Origin: Mauremys mutica
Taxonomy: Eukaryota; Chordata; Testudines; Geoemydidae
DNA length: 64,000 bases
Reading direction: 5' to 3'
Assembly (NCBI RefSeq): GCF_020497125.1
Contig: NC_059084.1
Location: 6,289,501-6,353,500 of the forward strand
The position numbers were made by a program, and so were the translations under genes. Below the pieces are notes generated by a model. It ran no database searches. It had not been told where the DNA came from and saw only the letters and a program-made list of their open reading frames with translations. Below are positions 30,560 through 39,022 of this stretch, piece by piece (position 1 is the first letter of the stretch; every line of letters starts with the position of its first letter).

Positions 30560-30845
30560 TCCCCCCCACTGCCATTTATGACTGTCACTTTCCTGCCCAT
30601 TGGCCTCATCCACATTAATGTCCTTAAGCTCCCTTCAGTTCTGAATGACCAGCTGGTTGTCATCTTGGAGCAGAACAACACCCAGGCTCTCCGTGCCTTT
30701 GGGAGCTGATGACACCACCTCTCCCTCATCAGTAAAATCTTTGATGGTGCCTGTCTGTTGCAGCTCCTGTCGGAGCCTGCCAGCCAGCGCTGATGGACCG
30801 AAAAGCATCACTGTCTGACAGGAAATTCCAAGGCATTCATGCAAG
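30560..30845 (-). pseudogene. Unidentified open frame, possible processed pseudogene fragment
   Basis: The minus strand from 30844 reads MHECLGISCQTVMLFGPSAL and continues with AGRLRQELQQTG, DEGEVVSSAPKGTESLG and LLQDDNQLVIQN before a stop. In-frame sequence after that stop reads RELKDINVDEANGQESDSHK. The composition looks protein-like rather than random, and no repeat explains it. I do not recognise the family. No introns, start context or poly(A) tail decide whether it is a retrocopy, a lone exon or chance. Confidence 0.25.
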
Positions 30846-31184
30846 AGTCCACTGTGAAAAGACAGTGCCTTCCAACCCAGTGAATAGTAACAAGGTGTGT
30901 TGAGAAATGACTGTACGTACAGACAGTGGCCACAGAATCACTTCTTCAAGCTGGGGGTAAAAATGTCTAGCTTTGATTTCTATTCAGCCTGCCAAAGATT
31001 TTTCTTTTTTTGGTCCCATGACAATGCATGTTGATACATGTGCAGAGCACTTCTCCTTCCCCATCAGCATTTACCAGTCAGGGCTTTCCACCTGCTCAAG
31101 GTCTTCCCACAGTCTGATCATTCATCATTATTTTTAATTCATCACTGGATTTTTCAATAATAAAAAATAAGCAAAGCCAACACA

Positions 31185-31395
31185 TACCCAACAATTAATA
31201 ATAAATCCATTGCCCATCCAAAGATCTCAAAGAAGGTTACAAACATTAACTAATTAAGCCTGCCAAACACCACTGTGAGGTGGGTATATATTATTATAAC
31301 CATTGTATAGATGGGTAAGCTAAAGTACAGAGGTGTGGTTATGTGACTTACCAAAGAGTCCTGACTCTTGGTCCCTTACCATAAGACTGCCTCCT
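31185..31395 (+). repeat. MIR-type SINE, old copy
   Basis: GATCTCAAAGAAGGTTACAA, ACCACTGTGAGGTGGGTATA, ATAACCATTGTATAGATGGG and GACTTACCAAAGAGTC follow the MIR order. It is diverged and the ends are approximate. Confidence 0.55.
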
Positions 31396-32057
31396 GAATA
31401 TTCTATCAAACTTAGGTGGTTCTATAACCTAACCATTATAGTACTAACTGAACACCTCACAATCTTTAAAGTATTTTTTCTGTTGTAATATTTACAATAG
31501 CATTGATGCAGCATGCCGTGTTAGCAAAGGGAGTTACTCAGACTCCAGTATGATTAGCTGTTAGGCCACACCTGGGGAACAGAGTCTCTATTAAAGGAGA
31601 AGTTTGAAAAGCTCAGCAGATATCTGAACTCCTGATACAGGAAATGCCTTCAGCCTCCTATTTTGATTTTGAAGAACAGGAAACTAACATGCTTAGTCCC
31701 GATGAATAGTGTAGACCCAATAATAATAATATTCAAAAAGCTTACAATCATCAAACATGCTTAGAATTCAAATAGAAGAGGAAGTGTGACCAGAAGCCTA
31801 TCAGATTGCAATTGCAGACAGCATCTTGTTGAACTGTAAAGAATTATAGTATGTGTCCTGGCCTTCCACTTCATTTTATGGGAAGAAAGCTGGTCAAATC
31901 CCTCACAAGGAGTGGAGAGAAATTTGGGGCATGAAGGGACTCTGGAAATTTCTATACTTGCTTAATTTTTCTACTGTGTGAAAACTACTCATGATAGTAA
32001 AGTTAATTACGTATATAAGTGTTTGCAGGTCAGGTCCTAGTTTGTTAAAAGAACCTT

Positions 32058-32850
32058 TTCATAAGAACGGCCATACTGGGTCAGACCAAAGGTCTATCTA
32101 GCCCAGTATCCTGTCTGCTGACAATGGCCAATGCCAGGTGCCCCAGAGGGAATGAACAGAACAGGGAATCATCAAGTGATCCATCCCCTGTCGCCCATTC
32201 CCAGCTTCTGGCAAACAGAGGCTATGGCAGGGGTGGGCAAACTTTTTGGCCCGAGGGCCACATCTGGGTGGGGAAATTGCATGCAGGGCCATGAATATAG
32301 GGCTGGGGGGTTGGGGTCCAGGGAGGGGTGCGGGGTGCAGGAGGGGGCTCAGGGCAAGGGGTTGGGGTGCGGGGTGCTGAAAGGGGCTCAGGGCAGGGTT
32401 GAGGTGCAGAGGGGAGTGGAGTGCAGGAGTGGGCTCAGGGCAGGGGGTCTCTTTTCCAAGCTGAAAAGTCACAGTCTGATTAATCTCTCCTCATATGGAA
32501 GCTGTTCCATACCCCTCATCATTTTTGTTGTCCTTTTCTGAACCTTTTCTAATTCCAATATATCTTTTTTGAGATGGGGCAATCACATCTGCATGCAGTA
32601 TTCAAGATGTGAGCGTACCATGGATTTATATAGAGGCAATATGATATTTTCTGTCTCATTTTTTCCCCCTTTCTTAATGATTCCCAACATTCTGTTTGCT
32701 TTTTTGACTGCTGCTGTGGATGTTTTCAGAGAACTATCCACAATGACTCCAAGATCTCTTTGTGGAGTGGTAGTTCCTGGCGTTCCTGTAGTATATTCCC
32801 CGCTTGAGTTTATTAACGTCAATTTGTGACATCCTAAACGTTACACTGCA
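32058..32850 (-). mobile_element. CR1 LINE fragment interrupted by a hAT-like segment
   Basis: On the plus strand 32058-32225 starts AAGAACGGCCATACTGGGTC and includes GCCCATTCCCAGCTTCTGGC, the reverse 3' end of a turtle CR1. CR1 resumes near 32451 with TCTTTTCCAAGCTGAAAAGT. Its minus strand at 32822-32583 encodes reverse-transcriptase C-terminal pieces (RDLGVIVDSSLKTS, KKANRMLGIIKKG, NIILPLYKSMVRSHLEYC). The part of the CR1 expected between the two is missing and replaced by 32229-32450. It is non-functional. Confidence 0.85.
32229..32450. mobile_element. hAT-like end plus G-rich tandem repeat inside CR1
   Basis: CAGGGGTGGGCAAACTTTTTG followed by GCCCGAGGGCCACATCTGGG is a hAT-type terminus common in turtle genomes as I recall it (quoted in pieces). 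It runs into degenerate 35-45 bp units of the form GGGTGCAGGAGGGGGCTCAG. The right terminus is absent, so the element is truncated. Confidence 0.65.
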
Positions 32851-32984
32851 CCCAACTGTGAGGTTTCATCCTAAGGTTCATCATAAGCAGCAACGACTAC
32901 AGGAACCAGTGAGCTGTAAAGAATAGCTCTTCAATATGTAGCAGAGCAGCTCAATTATTTTTGTATGAAACTGTAATGAAAAAT

Positions 32985-33295
32985 GGTCCTTTTTTTAAAA
33001 ATGAAAAATTTCATTGAAAAAATTGTTTTTATTTTCTGATTTTTTTTTCACAAAAAAGCAAAAATTATTTGGTTTTCAAAACTGAAAAAAGGGTTTTTTT
33101 TATGTTTTTTCTTCTTTCCTCCTCCCCTGCCCCCTCCATTTTGCCACTGGAAATGGGGAGAAGGAAAAGGGGAGACAAATCAAAAAATGACCATTATTTG
33201 GGTGTTTCACCTCCAAAATCTGAACATTTTGAAATTTTTCACAAAAAATTTCAGCCCTCTCGCCCCCCAAAATTCAGGTGTTTTTCCATAAAATA
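32985..33295. repeat. A/T-rich self-complementary repeat
   Basis: AAATGAAAAATTTCATTGAA near the left and TTTTGAAATTTTTCACAAAA near the right are partly complementary. Between them are T runs and a CCTCCCCTGCCCCCTCC block. It is an interspersed repeat of unknown class. Confidence 0.35.
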
Positions 33296-33489
33296 TACTT
33301 ACCACTTTACAACCAGCTCTAAGATAATAAGAGAATCAACACACAGAAAAGACGTGTTATAGAAGAGATACTGAAAGTTATCAGAAAAATTCCATTAGGT
33401 GCCAGGTACTATTCTAACACCAAAAAGTCTTTAGGGGATAAGGAGTGACAGAATGTTGGACACATTTAGTTCCAGAAGGTTTCACGGCA

Positions 33490-33602
33490 GTTGAGACTTG
33501 GGCAACTGGGAATGGTAGTTAGGAATAGCAATTGGGACTGCCATTTGGGAATGACAGTTGGACGGGGAAGGGAAGTTGGGAATTGGGCAGCTGGGAATGA
33601 CC
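33490..33602 (+). repeat. Degenerate minisatellite-like stretch (TTGGGAATGACAG units)
   Basis: The words GGCAACTGGGAATGGTAGTT, TTGGGACTGCCATTTGGGAA and TGACAGTTGGACGG repeat at irregular spacing of about 20-35 bases. A related word (GGCAACTTGGGGAACTGGGG) recurs near 34042. Confidence 0.35.
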
Positions 33603-34623
33603 CTCTCCCTCGCTGCCCCCTCTGAGCTGGATCATGCTGACTTCTGCAAGGAGAAAATTAACAAGACCCCTTGTGATCTCCCTCCTTCCCCCTTATTTCC
33701 TCCTCTTTGTCTTTTCCCTCCTAACAAACGCTTACTTCTCTCTGCCTTTGACACTCGGGTTTCTCACCTGCTGTGTTTCTCCCCCATCAGTCCCTTGGGC
33801 TGGTAGAGGGATTGGAGGAATAGGAGTGGAAATTGTGTCTTTAAAAATAATTTAATACAGACCCACAAATATTAGAATGTCTTAATCATAAATGTATAGT
33901 TATCACATGGTGTCACCACTTTTGAACAATTACCACATCTCTGGAATGTTTCGCATCCTTCACTCCATCTTGATGCAGTTTTTATCTGCGGCTATTTAAT
34001 CATAGTTGCAGAACTGGGCGTTTTTGAAAAGGGCAACTTGGGGAACTGGGGCGTCAGTTAAAACTGGGCAACTGGTGAGGAAAAGACGAAAACTGGAGCG
34101 AGTGTAGTGAAAGCAGCAGAATTCCCTAGGCAGCTGGAGACAGGGAAGAGTCAGGGCTGAGAAGTTAACATAGACAGTGAAAAACGTAGTGTGTGTGAGA
34201 AAAAACTATCTTGGGGAAGCAAACGAGAGAGGAAGTCTGGCGGGGGGGAGTGGAACCTAAACAAAAAACTAAAGCCAAAGGAGAAACCAACTGCAGCAGG
34301 GAGCAAGTGAGAGCACAGAAAGAAAATGACAGACTGAGAAATCCACCAAAATGGATGAAAGAGTTCCTGGCTACCTCTCCTCACTTAAAGTGGAAGGGAC
34401 GTGATGACTTGTCTTTTCTTTCAATACAAAGATAAAGGGCTGGATTGCATCTGCACAGGGCTGGCTGCACAAAGAAGAAGACAGCAAGGGTGAAATCCTG
34501 GCCAAATTGATGTTAGAAATTGACGCCAACAGAGCCAGGAGTTCACCCACTGAATCTTCCCCGTTCCCCTGCTGAGGGGCTGATCCTAATCACAGTCTTT
34601 GTGCTCCCTGACCACAGGAACTG

Positions 34624-34971
34624 CTCTAGGCCAGTGGTTCCCAAACTGTTCTGCAGCTTGTGCAGGGAAAGCCCCTGGTGGGCCGGGCCGGTTTGTTTAC
34701 CTGCCCCGTCTGCAGGTCCAGCCGATTGCGGCTCCCAGTGGCCGCGGTTTGCTGCTCCAGGCCAATGGGAGCTGCTGGAAGCGGCGCGGGCCGAGGGACA
34801 TACTGGCCGCCACTTCCAGCAGCTCCCATTGGCCTGGAGCAGCGAACTGTGGCCATTGGGAGCTGCAATCAGCCAAACCTGTGGACGCAGCAGGTAAATA
34901 ATCCTGCCCGGCCCACCAGGGGCTTTCCCTGCACAAGTGGCAGAACAAGTTTGGGAACCACTGCTCTAGGC
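34624..34971. mobile_element. hAT MITE with perfect 8-bp duplication and a 31-bp perfect hairpin
   Basis: The element spans 34632-34963, starting CAGTGGTTCCCAAACTGTTC and ending AAGTTTGGGAACCACTG. CTCTAGGC stands on both sides. Two 31-base arms (34751-34781 and 34813-34843) are exact reverse complements. Outer blocks (GGAAAGCCCCTGGTGGGCCG against CCCACCAGGGGCTTTCC) are also mirrored, so nearly the whole element folds. Perfect duplication suggests a fairly recent insertion. Related copies are at 17072, 50531 and 55473. Confidence 0.9.
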
Positions 34972-35184
34972 TATTGCCAGCTGCAGCTCGGGCCTCCCCA
35001 AAGAGAGTGAGAAGAGTGAGGTTGGGATACAGTGGCTTAATGCCACAAACAGACTGTAAAACTATGGGCTCCATTCTTCCCTACCCAGGAACAATCCTTC
35101 CAGAGGTAAAGCACACCTGGCCCAATCGCTCCCCTTAGCTCCTGAACAGTATGGCTTCTTCAAGAATTGTGCAGTCAGCAATCC

Positions 35185-35698
35185 CTTACATGCAGAGGTG
35201 AAAGTAAGCTGGTACGGTACGGTACGGTATGGCGTACTGGCAAGAGCTGGTATTCTGTGCCAGACTGCACCAGCTTCTCCGGCGGTGATTTAAAGGGCCC
35301 AGGGCTCCAGCCACTGTGGGGAGCCCCAGGCCCTTTAAATCCCCGCCTGAGCCCGGCTGCCGGAGCCCCGGGGCCCCAGCAGCCGGGCTCTGGCAGGGAT
35401 TTAAAGGGCCTAGGGCTCCCCGGGGTGGCAGGGCTTGGGAGGTGATTTAAAGGGCTTGGGGCTTCGCGGCGGCCAGAGGCCCAGGACCTTTAATTCGTCC
35501 CTGAGCCCCAGGGCTCCCAGCTGCCTCAGCAGCTGTAGCTCCGGGGTGATTTAAAGGCCCTGGGGCTCCCAGCCACAGCCAGAGCCCCAGGGCCTTTAAA
35601 TCTTCAAAGGCCCCGCCTCTTCCGGTTGAGGCCACACCCCACTCAGGACTCGGGCGTACCAGTAAGTCCTTTAAGTTACTTTCACCCCTGCTTACATG
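35185..35698. mobile_element. hAT MITE (GGTGAAAGTAA family), 498 bp, perfect 8-bp duplication
   Basis: The element spans 35193-35690 with ends CAGAGGTGAAAGTAAGC and, in reverse complement, CAGGGGTGAAAGTAACTT. CTTACATG is present on both sides. It contains a GGTAC run (TACGGTACGGTACGGTA) and internal repeats of GATTTAAAGGGCCTAGGGCTCC type in both orientations. No transposase frame is present. Confidence 0.9.
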
Positions 35699-35788
35699 GG
35701 TCCTCCCTCAAGAGGATGGAGGTTCCCAACTGCAGAAGGAGATGCGGTAACTTACTATGTATTAGCCTGTAGATAAAAGGTAATAATT

Positions 35789-35968
35789 GGAGATATACCA
35801 ATCTCCTAGAACTGGAAGGGACCTGGAAAGGTCATCTAGTCCAGCCCCCTGCCTTCACTAGCAGGACCAATTTTTGCCCCAAATCCCCAAGTGGCCTCCT
35901 CAAGGATTGAACTCACAACCCTGGGTTTAGCAGGCCAATGCTCAAACCACTGAGCTATCCCTCCCCCA
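35789..35968 (-). mobile_element. Cry I-type turtle SINE (tRNA-derived), reverse orientation
   Basis: The minus strand starts GGGGGAGGGATAGCTCAGTG, an A-box region, followed by GGGTTGTGAGTTCAATCCTT, a B-box region. It then has the GCAAAAATTGGTCCTGC body and a CTAGATGACC..TTCCAG tail shared with CR1-like LINE 3' ends. This SINE is known from cryptodiran turtles. It is a retroposon, not a functional tRNA gene. Confidence 0.85.
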
Positions 35969-36663
35969 CAGATTCAGGGCAGTGGAAGAATCTGAGGGTG
36001 CTTGGCTGGCCCCTTTCCCTGCCCCCTTACAATCCATGGAGGTGCTCTGTCTTTGAGTCCCATGGTACAGTTTCAATGGCTCTGAAGTTGGGACAACTGT
36101 ACCACAATGAAGCAATTCTGTAATGTGATGTGCAGATTTTGAGTGGCAGCTGTGAGTTGTTAGTAGAAGAGGGAACTCTATGCCCTCCATCCATAGTTAA
36201 ATCAGTGGCTCTTTAAAGCGATTGTTGTAAAAGATAGCCAGCCAAGAGAAAAATCCATTCTTGTTTTCTATTTTGCTCTCTTCTGTTTTCACCTAAAACA
36301 CATGGCACAGCTACTCCAAACAACATTTGTTTAAACAAAAGTACCTGATAACACTCTTCTTTTTTTTTTAAGCTGCCATCAGCTGGTGACTAATGTGAGT
36401 GCTACCATTCATCCATTAATTTCTGTTAAAGAAGGATTTGTCAGGCATTATTATCAATCTAATGGAGCTCATCCTGCTTTCTAACTGGTAGAATATCAGC
36501 CAACAAGGAACACAGAACTGCCAGTTTTCCAGTTAAACCATGCAATAGCTTGGAACTTGTTTATTTTTTATGGAGACATGCCCAGCTGCCTGAATGGCAT
36601 TTGGGTGACTGGCAAAGAGGGGCATTCTTGTGTTACTTAGGTTAGCAACTTATTTCTCCCCAC

Positions 36664-36712
36664 CAAGACCAGCTCTAGGCACCAGCAAACCAAGCACGTG
36701 CGATGCTCCCCA
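36664..36712. repeat. Fragment of the CAGGG..GGCTCTAG hAT MITE family
   Basis: GACCAGCTCTAGGCACCAGC followed by AAACCAAGCACGTGC resembles one end of the elements at 5661 and 24823. Only about 50 bases are recognisable. Confidence 0.4.
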
Positions 36713-37294
36713 TGTAAATAAATTGACTCTGACTCAAGAGATAACTGATAGTGGGCACGATAGATAAGGAAGAAAGAGAAGGTAAGACAGAAGACCAATG
36801 AGAAAGACATCTGGCAGAACGTGAAGAAGCTGAGCTGGAACATGGGTGACATTGTCCTAAGAAGCATGACAAAGATGGACTATCCTTATAATGTAATGGA
36901 AACTAGCAGATGGTAAGAACAACAACTGAGCTACCAGTGATAAAGCTGGAGAGATGGAGTGGGTATCTTCGGAAAACCTTAGTGGTCATACACTATCCAG
37001 CTATGCATCTTTTGCTGCAGCACCATGACGAGGGGCTCGCTGCCTTGGAATGAACAGCAGGTGGGTTTGATGATGATTACATGATAATGTCGACAGGCCA
37101 TGCTCTTTGTATGAGATTGGGTCCCTCTCCTGCATTCACAGAACAGCATGGCAATGACATGAAAACAGGAGGAAAAAAGGAAAAACGACATCTAGCATTT
37201 GTTGGTGTCTGCCTTTATTTCTGGCATCAATTTTTGAAAATTTTGAGGCTTGGCTGTAGTACGTAAAATGTATGACAAAAAAAGACATAAGAGA

Positions 37295-37422
37295 GACAAG
37301 GTAGGTGAGATAATATGTTCACCAGCAGAAATTGGTCCAAAAGTAAAAGCTTTTGAGCGTTGTAACTTCCACCAACAGAAGTTGGTTCAATAAAAGATAT
37401 TATCTCACCTATCTTGTTTGTC
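37295..37422. repeat. Foldback repeat (ACAAGGTAGGTGAGATAATAT arms)
   Basis: The 21-base left arm at 37296-37316 and the right arm at 37398-37418 are reverse complements with one mismatch. They enclose GCAGAAATTGGTCCAAAAG and CAACAGAAGTTGGTTCAATA, themselves partly mirrored. The GGTGAGATAATAT word opens a common turtle repeat as I recall. Its class is uncertain. Confidence 0.5.
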
Positions 37423-37652
37423 ATGTGCTGCAAGCAAAAAGGCTACACCACTGCAAGAAACAGACATGAACACAGCAAGCCAGCTGATCTGATCCCATGC
37501 TCAGGGCCAGTGGTACACACTGTGCTGGCTGCATTTGACTCCAAGCGTAGGGGGTGCAGAGTAGAATCCCATGGATTGCAGAGGGGTGTGTGTGAGGGGT
37601 GGGGGGAAACAGTTTAAAACTGCCCATTTGCCCCAGAGCAGAACAGTGTGGG

Positions 37653-37792
37653 TTGTACCTAGGGTTGCCAGTTTTGGCTGGACTTATTCCTGGAGGTTTC
37701 ATCACATGACATAATCTTTAATTAAAGATTAATCTTTAATTCCTGGCGACTCCAGGAATATCCTGGAGGGGTTGGCAATCCTAAATTGTACC
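37653..37792. mobile_element. Palindromic MITE (TAGGGTTGCCA...TTGGCAATCCTA)
   Basis: The left end TAGGGTTGCCAGTTTTGG and right end GGGGTTGGCAATCCTA are inverted. TCCTGGAGG and CTCCAGGA blocks mirror inside around TTTAATTAAAGATTAATC. The word TTGTACC occurs immediately before (37653-37659) and after (37786-37792), suggesting a target duplication of about 7 bases. Confidence 0.6.
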
Positions 37793-37981
37793 CCACATCC
37801 CCACCCCATATGACAGCCATGGCATAGAACCATGCAGGCTGCATTTGAATCCAGACCCTAGGTCTGCAGTGTAGAATGATGCAGGCTGCCTTTAAGCCTC
37901 AGCACAGGGACTGCGATAGAGGACAAGCTGGGCTAGACGTGTCTCCATGCATACAGGCTGCATCCGACAGTAACGTAGGCG

Positions 37982-38105
37982 TACAGTGACCGGATAGCAA
38001 GTGTGAAAAATCAGGACGGGGTGGGGGAGTAATAGGCGCCTGTATAAGAAACCCCCCCCCCAAATCAGGACTGTCCCTATAAAATCAGGGCATCTGGTCA
38101 CCCTA
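37982..38105. mobile_element. TA-flanked palindromic MITE (GTGACC...GGTCACC)
   Basis: TACAGTGACCGGATAGCAAG at the left is matched by GCATCTGGTCACCCTA at the right. The interior has AAAAATCAGGAC and CAAATCAGGACTGTCCCTAT. TA on both sides suggests mariner-type mobilisation. It lies 400 bases before the YTHDF1 CpG island. Confidence 0.65.
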
Positions 38106-38477
38106 CCTAGGCTCCATTGAATGGCATGTCCGGAGGTGCCCAGCATAGACCCGTGCAAGCTGCCCCTAAAGACCCCCGCCCAGAACCTAACTAAGGGACG
38201 CGTGGAACTGCAGCTGGACCCCAGGTAGTATCACATGGGCTTCAGCTGATCTTCTGTGTGTGGGGGGGGTCACAGCCCAGGGTCTGGGGGCAGTGTCTGA
38301 CCCAGTGGGGGGGGGGTTGCAATGCAGAGCCAGGAGCCCTGCTCTCTGGCCATGCCCTAGAGTGGGGAGAGCCCATGTAGAGCCCCCCTCCCTGCAGAGC
38401 CTGGGGATCACAGGCCCTGCTGCTCCCCCTCCCCCCCAAGCCATGGGAGAAGGGAGGACTGGCAGCAGAGCCCCACC

Positions 38478-38487
38478 GCGCATGCGC
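38478..38487. promoter_or_regulatory. YTHDF1: NRF1 site, perfect palindrome GCGCATGCGC
   Basis: It is an exact match to the palindromic NRF1 consensus, embedded in CCGCGCATGCGCGG, about 510 bases upstream of the ATG. Confidence 0.65.
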
Positions 38488-38582
38488 GGCAGGTGCTGCC
38501 TTTCCCTCTGCTCCTCCCTGCCCCCACCCTCACCCCGCCGCCTCGTCGTGTCTTCCCGGCGTGCCCCGCGCGCGAGTGGCGT

Positions 38583-38590
38583 TGACGTCA
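38583..38590. promoter_or_regulatory. YTHDF1: Full-length CRE, TGACGTCA
   Basis: It is an exact CREB/ATF palindrome within the CpG island, 95 bases downstream of the NRF1 site and 24 bases upstream of an inverted CCAAT box. Such spacing is common in TATA-less promoters. Confidence 0.65.
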
Positions 38591-38608
38591 CCGCCGCCCG
38601 GTCCCCGC

Positions 38609-38617
38609 CGCCATTGG
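38609..38617 (-). promoter_or_regulatory. YTHDF1: Inverted CCAAT box with overlapping GCCGCCAT (YY1-like)
   Basis: The sequence CCGCCATTGG contains ATTGG, the reverse of CCAAT (NF-Y type). GCCGCCAT resembles the YY1 core. These are short motifs, so confidence comes mainly from their position in the island. Confidence 0.4.
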
Positions 38618-38988
38618 AGTCGGAGGGTCTCTCGCTCCATCCCGGCTCGGGGCCAGCGCGGGGACAGGCCGCGGGGCGCGGAGCGAGGGGCGGGCGGGGA
38701 TGTGAGGAGAAGGGCCGGCAGGGCGAGAAGCGACCGGACCGCCGCCCCGCCCCCCTCCCCTCCCCCGGGGGGCCCCGCCTGAGGAGAGCGACCCCCCCCC
38801 CCACGGGGCCCCGCCTTGCACGCCGAGCCGGCCCCTCCCCTCCCCCAGGCCCGGTCCGGAGCGCCCCTCGCCAGGCCCCGGGGACAGGCGCTCCCTCCCC
38901 CGCGTTCTCCCCGCGCGCCTCCCCTCCGCGCGGAGGGGCCCGGGCCCTGCCCCTGCCCCGCTCCCTGCTCACCACGGGGGCCCCGTAC

Positions 38989-39015
38989 ATGAATGATGTC
39001 GGCCACAAGCGTTGA
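38989..39015 (+). promoter_or_regulatory. YTHDF1: Upstream ORF overlapping the YTHDF1 start codon
   Basis: An ATG seven bases before the chosen YTHDF1 ATG opens an eight-codon frame (MNDVGHKR, then TGA) in another reading frame. It ends 20 bases inside the YTHDF1 coding sequence, still within exon 1. A scanning ribosome would meet it first; its -3 base is T in a CGTACATGA context, so initiation may be weak. Confidence 0.6.
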
Positions 39016-39022
39016 CCCTCAG
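38996..39022 (+). CDS. YTHDF1: YTHDF1 coding exon 1 (MSATSVDPQ)
   Basis: Nine codons from ATG to the donor CAG/GTAAGT, phase 0. ATGATG gives two possible in-frame starts. The exon also contains most of an overlapping uORF. Confidence 0.95.

Larger units (their letters stand above)
23600..38400. other. Repeat-rich spacer between divergent BIRC7 and YTHDF1
   Basis: About 15 kb with no recognisable protein-coding exon. The mobile elements are listed individually. Single-copy looking stretches (for example 23600-24580, 25510-27640, 28000-29030, 36200-37290) show no gene that I recognise. The BIRC7 promoter and upstream exon should lie somewhere here. Confidence 0.55.

Noticed and set aside
34520..35074. 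Several 80-125 codon open frames on both strands
   Set aside because: They fall within the self-complementary MITE at 34632-34963; the repeated peptide words are translations of the hairpin arms.
38187..39015. Long open frames (up to 273 codons) on both strands over the YTHDF1 promoter
   Set aside because: The stretch is a CpG island in which stop codons are rare. The peptides are Pro/Arg/Gly-rich without domains, and frames on both strands overlap completely.
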